The notes: generated by a model from the sequence alone, not told the origin. Shown: positions 1 through 9,105, counted from the stretch's first letter. The stretch: 50,157 nt of DNA from Methylobacter sp. BlB1 (GCF_015476545.1 NZ_JADMKV010000030.1:1-50157); one strand, 5' to 3'. Program-made: numbers and translations.

Positions 1-265
1 GCGCCTGCCCCGAAGGAAGAGGCGTATTCTACCGGCTTTTTTTCATTCGTCAAGCGATTAATTAAGTAATTATTCGTATTGTTATCTTCTTACTTTTTAG
101 AAAAAATAAAATCAAAAGATAGCATGTATCAATTAACTTGCTATTTCTGCACATAAATTTGAAGATTTATTTCTGGATAACATATTTCCGATATGCTCAG
201 CTTCCAAATTTTACCTTATAAAATCATAGTCGTTACTTCATACTGATCTGTAACTAGGAGATAAA

Positions 266-469
266 ATGAATAATAAGAAGTCTATTGAAACAGAAAGCAA
301 TATGCGACAGGAATTTATAAGTCAATTAAGCGAAGCGTTCCTTGCAACCAAAGGTTACGGCATCTATGCTTATTTAAACCCAGTAGATGTTAATGACTTG
401 TTTAATCAGTATATTGATCTTGATATTTCCGCCAAAGATTTTGCTCGAAAATTTGTTAAATCAAAATAA
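266..469 (+). CDS. Small hypothetical protein, 67 aa
   Basis: I do not recognise a family. The reading frame begins with ATG five bases after an AGGAG ribosome-binding site, which makes it a credible gene despite its size. The product is mixed-charge and soluble, with no signal peptide or membrane segment. A Tyr/Leu-rich stretch in the middle (GIYAYLNPVDVNDLF) and an acidic-to-basic C-terminus ending in KFVKSK suggest a short helical protein. It stands alone, with AT-rich DNA on both sides and a convergent gene downstream. Confidence 0.55.
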   Translation: MNNKKSIETESNMRQEFISQLSEAFLATKGYGIYAYLNPVDVNDLFNQYIDLDISAKDFARKFVKSK

Positions 470-557
470 GTTAAGGAGCCACCAGCCGCCTTTCACAACA
501 TTTTGCAAATCTGATAAAAATAATCGATTAGCGTTTAATCGCAAATCAACAGATCGA

Positions 558-956
558 CTACATTGTTTGCAAATTTTGCAAACCATACTTTGCTATGGAA
601 GCAATTTCCTCATCCTGGTCATGAACAAATTTTTCTAACGCATGCCCTCGCTTCACTAGAATAAAGCGAACATAATCATTTTCGTCCTTAACTAAGGCAT
701 CCAGCAGCGTTTTATCATCGCAGTATTTTGCCACTGTCGCACGAACACGCCAATTATCATCATTGACCAATATTTCATGCCCCACCTTTTTGCGAGCTAC
801 CGCAGCCCTTACTAACGCAGATTCATCATTGATCAATGTATTTAAAGCAAAACATAAATCGATACATTCTAATTTGATATATTCATCAGACTCTTTCAAT
901 ATATCTTCTTCGCTGTAACTTCTACCTGAAATTGTCACTGTTTCATAGTTTGCCAT
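558..956 (-). CDS. HEAT/armadillo-like repeat protein, 132 aa
   Basis: The protein has about four degenerate helical repeats of 20-25 residues. Each carries a D/N-D-x-x-x-V-R core (NDESALVRAAVA, NDDNWRVRATVA, KDENDYVRFILV, HDQDEEIASIAK), as in HEAT-like and leucine-rich-repeat-variant proteins. Such folds serve as protein-binding scaffolds; the partner here cannot be told. There is no signal peptide, so it is probably cytoplasmic. It converges with the small gene at 266-469 and has no operon partner. The repeat assignment is fairly secure, but the function is unknown. Confidence 0.7.
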   Translation of the reverse strand: MANYETVTISGRSYSEEDILKESDEYIKLECIDLCFALNTLINDESALVRAAVARKKVGHEILVNDDNWRVRATVAKYCDDKTLLDALVKDENDYVRFILVKRGHALEKFVHDQDEEIASIAKYGLQNLQTM

Positions 957-1117
957 TTTTTCGCCGCCATTAACCTCTGCACTGATTGCACATTTTATTT
1001 AAAATAGCCCTATAATTCATTAATTTGTAAGTTTTTTGTGAAAGAAATCACTTTTAATTCTGTTCCAATTTTTTAAATCTTATTTTTATCATTTCTCTTT
1101 TGGATAATTTTTAATTA

Positions 1118-1324
1118 CTAATAATGAGGAGGCGTCTGATCAATGTTCTCTTCTGTATTTACAACATTTAACAGACTCTTAATGCGTTCATTAAGCAATT
1201 TGCAAGTTGATTCTAGTCGACTAATTTGCTGTTGGTGTTGACTAACTATTTTATTTAGCTCTTGAATAAGGTCTTCTTGATAAGCTACTTTTATTTCTAG
1301 TTCTATTATTCGATCTTTATGCAT
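1118..1324 (-). CDS. slyX: SlyX family protein
   Basis: A 68-residue, almost wholly coiled-coil protein. It has the SlyX pattern of an N-terminal ELEIKVAYQEDLIQELN helix, a central Q/L-rich helix, and the typical C-terminal PPHY ending. SlyX proteins are small cytoplasmic coiled coils widespread in Gammaproteobacteria, and their molecular role is not established. The length matches the family (about 70 residues). It is monocistronic here, facing away from the DUF6164 gene across an AT-rich spacer of 266 bp. Confidence 0.85.
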   Translation of the reverse strand: MHKDRIIELEIKVAYQEDLIQELNKIVSQHQQQISRLESTCKLLNERIKSLLNVVNTEENIDQTPPHY

Positions 1325-1590
1325 AATTTATTTATTGAAATTCCTGATTGGCATTGCAATTTTTCTCCCAATTTATTTGATTCATGAGCTTTATTGCCGA
1401 GCTAGAATGAAAGACTTGTACTTTCAAATATGCGCTAAATTACAATAACTTTTTTATTCACATGCAGAGTTAGAGAGATAATTTGCATGATCTAGTCTGC
1501 CTGAAAAAAATAACGTTTTATTGAATTTATGGTCAAAGAATCACTCACTCAAGCTCAAAATGACTTAATGTTTTAATCTTAATTTTTGAA

Positions 1591-1962
1591 ATGTCCACTC
1601 TACTATTTCGACTTACAAATGTTCCCGAAGACGAAGCCGATGAAATTCGTGCATTATTACAATCAAACGGGATTGACTATTACGAGACATCTGCTGGAAA
1701 CTGGGGCATATCCATGCCTGCACTCTGGCTGATAAAAGATGAAGATCTTTTCAAAGCCCGGCAATTGCTTGATGAATACCAGCATCAAAGGCTGATCACC
1801 GAGCGTGAAAAATATCTGCAACTAAAAAAATCGGGAGCAAATGTCTCATTTATCAGCAGCATCAAAGAAAGGCCATTGCGATTTATTGTTTATTTAGGAG
1901 CTATCCTGTTTATTCTATATATCTCCGTTAAGATGGTGTTTGAATTTGGCTTGAAATTCTAG
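1591..1962 (+). CDS. DUF6164 family membrane-anchored protein
   Basis: A 123-residue protein. Residues 1-65 resemble the DUF2007/DUF6164 'signal-transducing' fold (start STLLFRLTNVPEDEADEIR, then an NGIDYYET segment). A basic linker follows, then one transmembrane helix near residues 95-118 (FIVYLGAILFILYISVKMVF). The C-terminal anchor puts the N-terminal domain in the cytoplasm. The family is known mainly as conserved hypothetical proteins of Proteobacteria. It is monocistronic. Family call fairly sure, role unknown. Confidence 0.7.
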   Translation: MSTLLFRLTNVPEDEADEIRALLQSNGIDYYETSAGNWGISMPALWLIKDEDLFKARQLLDEYQHQRLITEREKYLQLKKSGANVSFISSIKERPLRFIVYLGAILFILYISVKMVFEFGLKF

Positions 1963-2167
1963 CTTTTATCATTCTCATTTCGCCTGAACTTATTAAGCCT
2001 CTGCTTGAATTTCTCTTTATTGGAACAGTGGTACAGTAAAATCAAAAGCATAGGCCAAACTAAAAGAAGCAGTAGTTTAAAAACAGTTCCAAAGCCCATA
2101 ATCGCCACCTTATTTAGTAGGTCCGAAATCTAGTGCGTTGCGTGCTTCCCCATAAACCTATAAATTT

Positions 2168-2515
2168 TCAAATCAACAAATAAAAACCTAGACCCACCCA
2201 TGTCAAGATTATCAACCACCAAGACAACCTCAATACTAATAAAAAACATGCCCGCCAATGCGTTTGATAAATATGTAGTTCCTGTATTTGCTGGCTGTCT
2301 AGCTCCGCCAACCCTGCATATTGACTTAAAACTTTTTTAAGTTTTCCATTTAGGCATATAGCGCTACCTTTCTGTTGCCTTCTATACGAATCAATCCTTT
2401 TTCGAATACCTTGGACAATCAGTTTGATTTCGCTGGGCAACCGGACCTCCCTAATTTCTTTTACTGCTTCATCCTGAACCTTTCGCGATGGCTCTTGATA
2501 ATTCTGTCTGATCAT
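2168..2515 (-). CDS. Hypothetical C-terminally membrane-anchored protein, 115 aa
   Basis: No family recognised. The first 80 residues are charged and helical (RLPSEIKLIVQGIRKR is the most distinctive segment). The last 25 residues form one strongly hydrophobic transmembrane helix with several Trp (SWWLIILTWVGLGFYLLI), so it is a probable tail-anchored inner-membrane protein. The gene follows a similar smaller gene (2557-2739) and a DUF3301 gene (2831-3196) on the same strand, so the three may be co-transcribed. Confidence 0.5.
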   Translation of the reverse strand: MIRQNYQEPSRKVQDEAVKEIREVRLPSEIKLIVQGIRKRIDSYRRQQKGSAICLNGKLKKVLSQYAGLAELDSQQIQELHIYQTHWRACFLLVLRLSWWLIILTWVGLGFYLLI

Positions 2516-2556
2516 AATTTATTGATTTCCCATTCGCTTAATGAAAAAAACAATTT

Positions 2557-2739
2557 TTACAAAACGAAAATCATCAAAGCAAAGACAAAAGCTATAGTCC
2601 AAAATAGAGTAAAAACTCTTTTATTGGCAAGCCCTGCTGTTGCTTGCTTCAACTCGACCGGTAATTCATATTTAGTATGACCCGACCTTATGATTCTTCT
2701 ACATTGTCCGCGTAATGAGCTTCTTTCTTCCAATGCCAA
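2557..2739 (-). CDS. Hypothetical small tail-anchored protein, 60 aa
   Basis: A basic N-terminal half is followed by a C-terminal transmembrane helix (VFTLFWTIAFVFALMIFVL). The start is uncertain: the frame opens with TTG codons at 2739 and 2733, and an in-frame stop lies a few codons upstream. The segment ELPVELKQATAGLANKR resembles RLPSEIKLIVQGIRKR in the next gene (2168-2515), so the two may be distant paralogues or pieces of one ancestral family. It may also be a degenerate gene. Function unknown. Confidence 0.4.
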   Translation of the reverse strand: MALEERSSLRGQCRRIIRSGHTKYELPVELKQATAGLANKRVFTLFWTIAFVFALMIFVL

Positions 2740-2830
2740 TTCTTCGGCAATAAGCTCTTAAATTTTCGAGCAAAACGCCGTATTCCGAACATTTCAACTC
2801 ATAGTCACTTCGTCCATGAATACACAATCG

Positions 2831-3196
2831 TTACTCATCCACCAACTCTTCATAAAACCTTTTTTCACACTCATTTCCTGCCCCTTTAGGCAATTGATAC
2901 GGTTCCATTTGCATTGATTCAATCCGATATCCTAACATTACAATTTGTCCGTTATATCGCTCATTTCCGGTTGAAGAAAATTCAAACTGAAATAATCGGC
3001 ACAAATGCATTTTCCCTGTTTTATCTCTTCTTAACTTGAGATCATTTAAAGCAATATAGTCATCTAGCATTTGAACATCCATATCCAAGCAATGCTGCCT
3101 GGTCGCTTTAATCGCTATTGATTTTATCTGCTGAGCACTAGACCAGTACAGATAAGCCATGATTAATAAGCTGATTAAAACAATATCAATTACCAT
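2831..3196 (-). CDS. DUF3301 domain-containing protein
   Basis: A 121-residue protein with an N-terminal transmembrane helix (VLISLLIMAYLYW), then the DUF3301 core: CLDMDVQMLDDYIALNDLKLRRDKTGKMHLCRLFQFEFSS-type sequence with the conserved 'ALNDLKLRR...FQFEFSSTGNERYNG' order. A GYRIESMQMEPY segment lies near the C-terminus. The family is a conserved gammaproteobacterial inner-membrane hypothetical. It is the first gene of a possible minus-strand trio and lies divergent from the GFA gene, sharing an 80 bp promoter region with it. Confidence 0.8.
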   Translation of the reverse strand: MVIDIVLISLLIMAYLYWSSAQQIKSIAIKATRQHCLDMDVQMLDDYIALNDLKLRRDKTGKMHLCRLFQFEFSSTGNERYNGQIVMLGYRIESMQMEPYQLPKGAGNECEKRFYEELVDE

Positions 3197-3276
3197 GCGC
3201 TATGGACAGTTAAAGTTCCGGTATGTTGCGCTCATTATATGAAGATTTATCATAACCTATTGTTTCTGGATACATT

Positions 3277-3690
3277 ATGAAACTCCCTATTACTGGTGGT
3301 TGTCTTTGTGGTGCTGTCAGGTATGAAATTTCAGCCAAACCCATAAGCGGTTTTAATTGTCATTGCCGATCATGTCAAAAAGCGCTGGGCGCCCCTTATT
3401 TAGCAGCTCTGCTTGTGCCAGCGCCAGCTCTTAAGATAACCGGCAACTATAAAGAATACGCAACTATTGCTGCCAGCGGCCATACTGTTTATCGAGCCTT
3501 CTGTCCCGAATGCGGGAGTACACTGTTCGGCAGAAACAGCGTCTTTACCGAATTAAGACCAATTACTGCGGCAACACTGGATGATCCAAGTATTTTTCAA
3601 CCGCAACGGGATATCTGGGTAGCCGATGCCCAACCATGGGACTACATGAACCCTGATGTACCAAAATTTGACGGCAATCCATGGCATTGA
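3277..3690 (+). CDS. GFA family (Mss4-like fold) zinc-binding protein
   Basis: A 137-residue single-domain protein of the glutathione-dependent formaldehyde-activating (GFA) family. It shows the two zinc sites of the family: CLCG near residue 9, CHCRSCQ near residue 29, and FCPECGS near residue 90. Characterised members promote S-hydroxymethylglutathione formation or simply bind glutathione, but most are uncharacterised. A formaldehyde-related role would suit a methylotroph, yet homology alone does not prove it. It is monocistronic and divergent from the DUF3301 gene. Confidence 0.85.
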   Translation: MKLPITGGCLCGAVRYEISAKPISGFNCHCRSCQKALGAPYLAALLVPAPALKITGNYKEYATIAASGHTVYRAFCPECGSTLFGRNSVFTELRPITAATLDDPSIFQPQRDIWVADAQPWDYMNPDVPKFDGNPWH

Positions 3691-3920
3691 TCACTCATTC
3701 TATAAATTTACCAATTTTTAGGCTTATCCATATCATTGTCGAGATAATTTATGACTTCTCAGCTTAATGTAATTGAAACATAGCCTAAATCAACTGTTAA
3801 ATATCTATCTTCACGGTTTAAAGGCATAGCTTGAGATGAAATCATATATCCGCTTTTATGAATCCCATCCTTAGGCAAGCTTGTTGTTCAACAGAGATTC
3901 TAACAATTTATGCCCAATAG

Positions 3921-4736
3921 TTATGGATAAGCCCGTGAAAACCCGAAAAACAGCAATTCAATAAAGCTTCGGGCCTTCACACATTTAAGACCAATTTCCG
4001 CAGGTTTTACCTCGATCATAGTATTGAATAAGCGATCCCATATTGAAAATACGGCGCCATAGTTGCGATCATGCTCTTCTCGCCGAACTGAATGATGAGC
4101 CCTATGCAAATAGGGAACAATGATAAACTGGCCCAGCCATTTTTCGCCTGGAACTGAAATATCCATATGATGAAATATGACAAATACAGTAATAACAGCT
4201 TCACTGATGATCACTACGGCCTTATCCACACCTAATACAATTATATAAAGTGCTTTTATGCCGGTAGTCAGCAACAACTCAACAAAATGCAAGCGAAATG
4301 CTGTTGAAGTATTAAAGAAAGGATCGCTATGATGCACTTTGTGAAACATCCACAGGAAGCCAAAGGTATGATTAGCCTTATGCCAGAAATACAAAGTCAA
4401 ATCGAGAAGCATGAATGACGCCACTATCTTAATAATGGGATTAGAAATCTGGCTCAGCAATCCTCCTGTAGAATACTGATCAGCAATAGTCAATAAAGAG
4501 CAAACCGACAAGAGCGACATCACTGCGCTATTGAAAATAAACAGAACGATGTTAGTTAAATAGCTTCGCCGAAAAGTTTTTAACGGCTTCTCACGGGTAT
4601 AGAAGCCTTCAAATATCAACATGGCGATGAAAGCTATCAGGATCACAAGCAATTGTAGTTGCTCGTAGGTAATTTCAGGTAAGGACAATTGAACAATAGG
4701 AAATGAAAGTTCGGAACAAAATTTTCGCAGCATCAT
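3921..4736 (-). CDS. Sterol desaturase / fatty acid hydroxylase family protein
   Basis: A 271-residue integral membrane di-iron oxygenase with four or more hydrophobic helices. The histidine boxes are HKANH, HKVHHSD and HRAHHSVR, plus an HH pair in FHHMD. The family inserts oxygen into or desaturates lipids (sterols, carotenoids, fatty acids), and the substrate cannot be read from sequence. The start is ATG after an AGGAGG site. A second ATG three bases later gives better spacing, so the true start may be 4733. It is unrelated in position to the second family member at 38689-39480. Confidence 0.85.
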   Translation of the reverse strand: MMLRKFCSELSFPIVQLSLPEITYEQLQLLVILIAFIAMLIFEGFYTREKPLKTFRRSYLTNIVLFIFNSAVMSLLSVCSLLTIADQYSTGGLLSQISNPIIKIVASFMLLDLTLYFWHKANHTFGFLWMFHKVHHSDPFFNTSTAFRLHFVELLLTTGIKALYIIVLGVDKAVVIISEAVITVFVIFHHMDISVPGEKWLGQFIIVPYLHRAHHSVRREEHDRNYGAVFSIWDRLFNTMIEVKPAEIGLKCVKARSFIELLFFGFSRAYP

Positions 4737-5465
4737 ATCCTCCTTATATTTTAAGTACGAATAAACTTACAATTTAAGAAAATTTGACGTCTTAACTAAC
4801 AATTCACTTGATGCTCTAAAGCTATACTAAAATTATTTACCCTTAAAATTCAAAAGGTTAATATTACAAAAAACGCTTAATCTCTTCAATCCCTCTCTTC
4901 TACGTTGCGTCATTAATATTACCATTCAATCTAGCAAGCGAACCTTAGTCGCGCCTTATGAGTGAACAGAAAACCTGAATAATTTTTATGCCTTATACTC
5001 AAGATGCTGAGGCATAAAAAATGTCCTGCAAATTGACTGCCATTTCATGAAGTTTTCATAATTTGGCAAACAAGTTTTCTATATTCTGCAATTTATCAGT
5101 GATTTCTGAGATAAACAGATCTGTCGACAATGGGTGATTCTACAATTGATTATTGCTTTCTAAAGTCAACCGAAACAAGTTAGGAAAATTTTGAGCCTGA
5201 TTTTATGAAACAACAATCACTCTAAGGCTCAAAAACACCCATTAAGATAACGATATGATCAATTTGCGTTGATTTACCTAGGTATTTGCACCAATTCTAC
5301 TGCTTCAGAAAATACGCTACATTTTGTCTCAGGAAAAAACTAGAACCTTTGCTTAAGCTTTGGAATTTTTCTACAAGTTCTGGCATTGATTCACTTCATC
5401 CAGATTATCTGCATGAAGATTTTTTCCGCTGTATTTGTCAGTTGTGCATAGTTAGGACGAAATTT
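4737..5465. other. Gene-free AT-rich spacer (729 bp)
   Basis: I see no convincing gene. A 9-bp inverted repeat (TTTTGAGCC at 5189-5197 and GGCTCAAAA at 5226-5234, with a 28-base loop) lies about 235 bp upstream of the Hsp20 remnant. It could be an operator or a weak terminator. An open frame from about 5286 runs into the Hsp20 gene, but its first 60 residues look non-coding. Confidence 0.5.
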
Positions 5466-5971
5466 ATGAGAAAAGATAAAGACAACGATAAGGATATCGC
5501 TAAAGCAATACCAACCTCGTCGCTCCTGGGCATTGGGTTGATTGCTTTTGATGACTTGGATCGTTGGTTTGACAATCTACTTTCTTGCCGCTGGCCGCAA
5601 CCGGACCGGAAATTTCCAATTTGGCTGGAAAGAGAATGCTCTCTAAGCCGAAATTTTTCAAGGATTGATATTATCGAGCACGATAATGAAATAAAAGTTC
5701 GGGCCGCCCAGTCAAGCGTAAAGAAAGCAAATCCGGACGTTTCAATCAGCAATCAGACTGTCACTATCCGTGCATTTTCCAAGCAGGAAAATGAAACAAA
5801 AAACGAGGCTTATTACTGCCAAGCAATAAACCACGGTGAGTTTCAACGGACTTTATCTTATCTACTCGTGTGGATGGCGAGAAAGCTAAAGCATCATGCA
5901 AGGATGACATACTTGACATTACCATACCCAAATCAGAACAAAATAAGCGCAGAAACATTGAAATTATGTGA
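5466..5971 (+). pseudogene. Small heat-shock protein (Hsp20/alpha-crystallin), frameshifted
   Basis: The ATG at 5466 sits eight bases after AGGA and opens a typical Hsp20 of Methylococcales type: a GLIAFDDLDRWFDNLL N-terminus, then RIDIIEHDNEIKVRA and a GEFQRTLS strand. At about 5857-5860 the frame shifts. Continuing in the other frame restores the expected end (STRVDGEKAKASCKDD, ILDITIPKSEQNKRRNIEIM) and a stop at 5969-5971. Loss of one T from a TT run would account for it, because restoring it gives RTLSLSTRVD, the usual spacing. Either the gene is dead or a base was miscalled. Intact Hsp20s are holdase chaperones. Confidence 0.8.
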
Positions 5972-6038
5972 TGTCTGCTTACTTTGAGCTGCTTTTTTCG
6001 AAAAAACACTTTTTTTAATACTTTAGGATTCTTGAATT

Positions 6039-6266
6039 ATGTCTACTAATACATCATCTACTACTTCTATTACTGGCACTGTTAAATGGTTTAATGCTGA
6101 CAAAGGCTTCGGCTTTATTGAGCAGGAAAAAGGCCCGGATGTTTTTGTCCATTACAGCAACATTAATAACCCAGGCTTTAAATCGCTCAATGATGGACAA
6201 AAAGTACAATTCAACGTTACAAAGGGACAAAAAGGCCTTCAAGCTGAAAATGTAATTGTCATTTGA
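6039..6266 (+). CDS. Cold-shock domain protein (CspA family)
   Basis: A 75-residue single cold-shock domain with an eight-residue Ser/Thr-rich lead. RNP1 is KGFGFIEQ and RNP2 is DVFVHYSNI, with the GTVKWFN start typical of the fold. It binds single-stranded nucleic acid and acts as an RNA chaperone in the cytoplasm. It lies 67 bp after the Hsp20 remnant on the same strand. Whether it responds to cold cannot be read from the sequence. Confidence 0.93.
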   Translation: MSTNTSSTTSITGTVKWFNADKGFGFIEQEKGPDVFVHYSNINNPGFKSLNDGQKVQFNVTKGQKGLQAENVIVI

Positions 6267-6665
6267 TTTGCAGCCGGGTGCTTTTTATATCCGTTCCGCG
6301 TCCGATTTAATGGCGCTAATTTCATCGCCTGAAAGGAGGGTCTGGGTCAGATGGAGACAATAAGAAAAAAAAGCTTATTTATCGCACTCACCCCGACCCG
6401 CTCTAGTAGCGAAAGGCAATATCTTCTAGCTGAACGATAGAAAATAGGCGTTGTACCCTGAAGAGAAGATTATTTTATTTAATTCAACTGCGTTATAGGC
6501 AATTAATTGAATAGCAACAAAGCTTATCGGCTTTATCTTCTCGAAGGGGGACTTTTATAAAAGACGGCGTTGAATAGATCAACAATAATTACAAGCATCT
6601 GCCAATTCCAATAACCGAAGCCCATCGTAAAAGGATTCCTTAACATTTGAAAAAATGGAGTGAAA
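6267..6665. other. Intergenic region (399 bp) before the FNR-type regulator
   Basis: No gene is seen. The stretch around 6335-6420 has a purine-rich GGAGGGTCTGGGTCAG block and a pyrimidine-rich CACCCCGACCCGCTC block that could pair weakly; this may be a remnant of a repeat element or a structured leader. No FNR box (TTGAT-N4-ATCAA) was found here by eye. Confidence 0.4.
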
Positions 6666-7706
6666 ATGACCCGATCACAATTCATAGGAGTCCCCATTGA
6701 GTTAGATGTAGATTTGCATGATGGGGAAGAATTTCTGGGGCGATTCAAAACCAGCGCAATCAGCTTCAATGAAATCAAGCTTGCCACCAGAGAAAAGGTA
6801 CTAGGCGGTCGCCATTGCGTTGACATTACTTTTACGATTAATCACGGCATCAATAAATATTTCAGGATGAAAGGCATACTTTCACATCAACCGGAAAACA
6901 GTCTAAAACTGTCTTTTTCTCGCTCTTATCTGAAATACTTTGAGGCAATTAACCAGTTGCTGATGACTATTGACGAACCGGACGCGCAGCCGGTCATAGA
7001 GCCAACCAGAAACTTTGATGTGTGCAAAGACTGCACAACCTATTCATCCTGCCTTATGTCCAGTTTGGAAGCCTCCGATCGCCAACAACTGCAAAGCATC
7101 ATTTCTCAACAATATTATCTGGACAGCGGCCAACATATCTTTCATGCAGAACAGCCATTTCGATACCTGTATCTGGTCCGTTCCGGCACGATCAAATCCT
7201 GGTGTGTTTTCGGAGATGGTCACGAACACATCATTCAATTCCATTTTCCTGGCGATATCATAGGATTAAGTGCGATCAGTTCCGGTTTTTATGACTGTAA
7301 CGCGACAACGCTGAATACTTGCAGTCTTTGTAAAATACCGTTTGATCAATATCAAAAGCTGGCTGACAACGCCCCTTCACTCGGCCATCAATTTGTCAAG
7401 CTGATGAGTCGCGAAATCGTTCAGAACAAGCATTTGATGGAATTACGGGGCAATAGAAGCGCGCCCGCACGCCTCGCCATTTTTTTGAATGATCTGTCTC
7501 GAAATCTCAGCGAGCGCGGATTCTCCGCAAACTCTTTCAATTTGCCTATGAGCCGACGTGACATAGCTGATTATCTTGGTCTCGCTGAAGAAACGGTAAG
7601 CCGGGCTTTTAGTCAACTTCAGGATGAAGGGCTGCTGGACGTCCAGCGCAAATATATCCGCATACTCAACAATAACAATGATATGAAAAGCTTCAATGTC
7701 CAATAG
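6666..7706 (+). CDS. FNR/CRP-family Fe-S regulator with N-terminal extension
   Basis: A 346-residue protein, about 100 longer than E. coli FNR. Residues 1-110 are an extra beta-rich domain that looks PilZ-like in layout but lacks an RxxxR motif. Next comes the FNR cluster motif C-x2-C-x5-C at residues 120, 123 and 129, with the fourth ligand in LCKIPF at residue 222, matching Cys122 of E. coli FNR. A cyclic-nucleotide-type barrel and a C-terminal helix-turn-helix follow. The recognition helix reads ETVSRAFSQL, so it likely binds FNR-type sites. It should sense oxygen or NO through a [4Fe-4S] cluster. The start is ATG 6666, five bases after GGAG; GTG 6660 is in frame but overlaps that site. 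Confidence 0.88.
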   Translation: MTRSQFIGVPIELDVDLHDGEEFLGRFKTSAISFNEIKLATREKVLGGRHCVDITFTINHGINKYFRMKGILSHQPENSLKLSFSRSYLKYFEAINQLLMTIDEPDAQPVIEPTRNFDVCKDCTTYSSCLMSSLEASDRQQLQSIISQQYYLDSGQHIFHAEQPFRYLYLVRSGTIKSWCVFGDGHEHIIQFHFPGDIIGLSAISSGFYDCNATTLNTCSLCKIPFDQYQKLADNAPSLGHQFVKLMSREIVQNKHLMELRGNRSAPARLAIFLNDLSRNLSERGFSANSFNLPMSRRDIADYLGLAEETVSRAFSQLQDEGLLDVQRKYIRILNNNNDMKSFNVQ

Positions 7707-7940
7707 CCGCTCCATAATAAGGTATTAACTGCATACTCCTCATCCTGTTTTGGCCGATTCTTTAGATATATGCCTGGAACAGTTCTTACTTAACTATTGG
7801 ATTAAATACCGCTCAACTGAGCTGAATCAGCGTATAAATTCTAACGAAAAGCATAATTAATTTAGAATTTTTGCCCGCATACCGGTTCTAATCTTCAACT
7901 TAGAATAAATTTGCCACTAGCAATGAGGTACGGAGCAACT

Positions 7941-9047
7941 ATGAAAAAACAGTTTTTCATATATTCCCTGGCAATTGCTCTAATGACGGCAATATCAGCT
8001 CATTTACAGGCAATAGATGCATGGGCTCAAGTTCCTATGAGCAATAACCCTCTGCCGGAAATGCTAAAAAAAGTCATTCCGGCTGTCGTCAATATCTCCA
8101 CTCGTATACGATTCAGTCAAAGAGAAAATCCTTTATTGAAAGACCCTTCCTATCGTCATCTATATGACAAGTCAAACAAAGCGATGGAATGGGAAGTCCA
8201 AAATCTTGGATCAGGCGTTATCATCGATGCCAGCAAAGGCTATGTCATTACTAATCATCACGTTATTGACAAGGCCGACCAAATAACAGTGACATTGCAA
8301 GATAACCGAAGCTATAACGCGACTGTGGTAGGCAGCGACCCAAACACAGAAGTCGCCTTGATTAAAATCAAATCCGACAAATTAGTCGCGCTTCCCCAAG
8401 GTAATTCTGATGTATTGCAGGTCGGCGATATCGTCGTTGCGATAGGCAGCCCTTTCGGTCTTGGCCAGACAGTCACCTCCGGCATAATCAGCGCCTTGGG
8501 TCGTTCCAGCCTGGGCCTGGAAGGCTATGAGGACTTTATTCAAACTGACGCATCAATCAATCCCGGAAATTCCGGCGGCGCTCTGGTTAATTTGCAAGGC
8601 GAATTGATCGGCATCAATACAGCCATAGTCGGCCCTAATGGCAGCAATGTCGGTATTGGCTTCGCGATTCCTATTAACACGGCTTATCACGTTGTCAATC
8701 AAATCATCCAATACGGCAATATTGAGCGAGGCCAGCTAGGGATTCAGATTCAAAGTCTCACCCCGAGCCTGGCTCGGGTGTTTAATATTGATCGACAGGA
8801 TGGCGCTGTTATTTCGGGTATTGTTCCTGGCTCCCCGGCCGATAAAGCGGGGTTGAGAAAAGGGGATATCGTCATTGCCATTAACGGTCAACCGGTGGAT
8901 ACCTCAACCAAGCTGAGCAACAGCATTGCATTGATGCGAGTGGGCGATAAGGTCATTCTTCATATCTTCCGCCAAGGCGAAGAAAAAACCATAGAAACCC
9001 GAATAGCAAAACCCAATAATAAAACGAAACTTGTTGATCAATATTAG
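7941..9047 (+). CDS. HtrA/Deg-type periplasmic serine protease, one PDZ domain
   Basis: A 368-residue S1C protease with an N-terminal signal peptide (KKQFFIYSLAIALMTAIS...AWAQ). Catalytic His is in TNHHVI and catalytic Ser in GNSGGAL. The third triad position, normally Asp in a DPxxDIALI segment, is Glu here (DPNTEVALIKI). One PDZ domain covers roughly residues 255-345, so it has DegS-like length rather than the two-PDZ DegP/DegQ layout, although the leader looks cleavable. It would handle misfolded envelope proteins. The ATG 7941 start follows GGAG; an upstream in-frame TTG at 7911 is unlikely. Confidence 0.9.
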   Translation: MKKQFFIYSLAIALMTAISAHLQAIDAWAQVPMSNNPLPEMLKKVIPAVVNISTRIRFSQRENPLLKDPSYRHLYDKSNKAMEWEVQNLGSGVIIDASKGYVITNHHVIDKADQITVTLQDNRSYNATVVGSDPNTEVALIKIKSDKLVALPQGNSDVLQVGDIVVAIGSPFGLGQTVTSGIISALGRSSLGLEGYEDFIQTDASINPGNSGGALVNLQGELIGINTAIVGPNGSNVGIGFAIPINTAYHVVNQIIQYGNIERGQLGIQIQSLTPSLARVFNIDRQDGAVISGIVPGSPADKAGLRKGDIVIAINGQPVDTSTKLSNSIALMRVGDKVILHIFRQGEEKTIETRIAKPNNKTKLVDQY

Positions 9048-9105
9048 GCCTTTTCCTGACCAGACTTACTCACAAGTTGGTTTAAAAATACTAAGGAATC
9101 CGGTT

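Noticed and set aside
1-60. Hairpin-like CGCCT...AGGCG followed by a T run at the left edge
   Set aside because: It could be the terminator of a gene beyond the window, but the stem is only five bases and the context is missing.
5286-5465. Upstream extension of the Hsp20 frame from a TTG codon
   Set aside because: The first 60 residues are not Hsp20-like and the ATG at 5466 has a proper ribosome-binding site.
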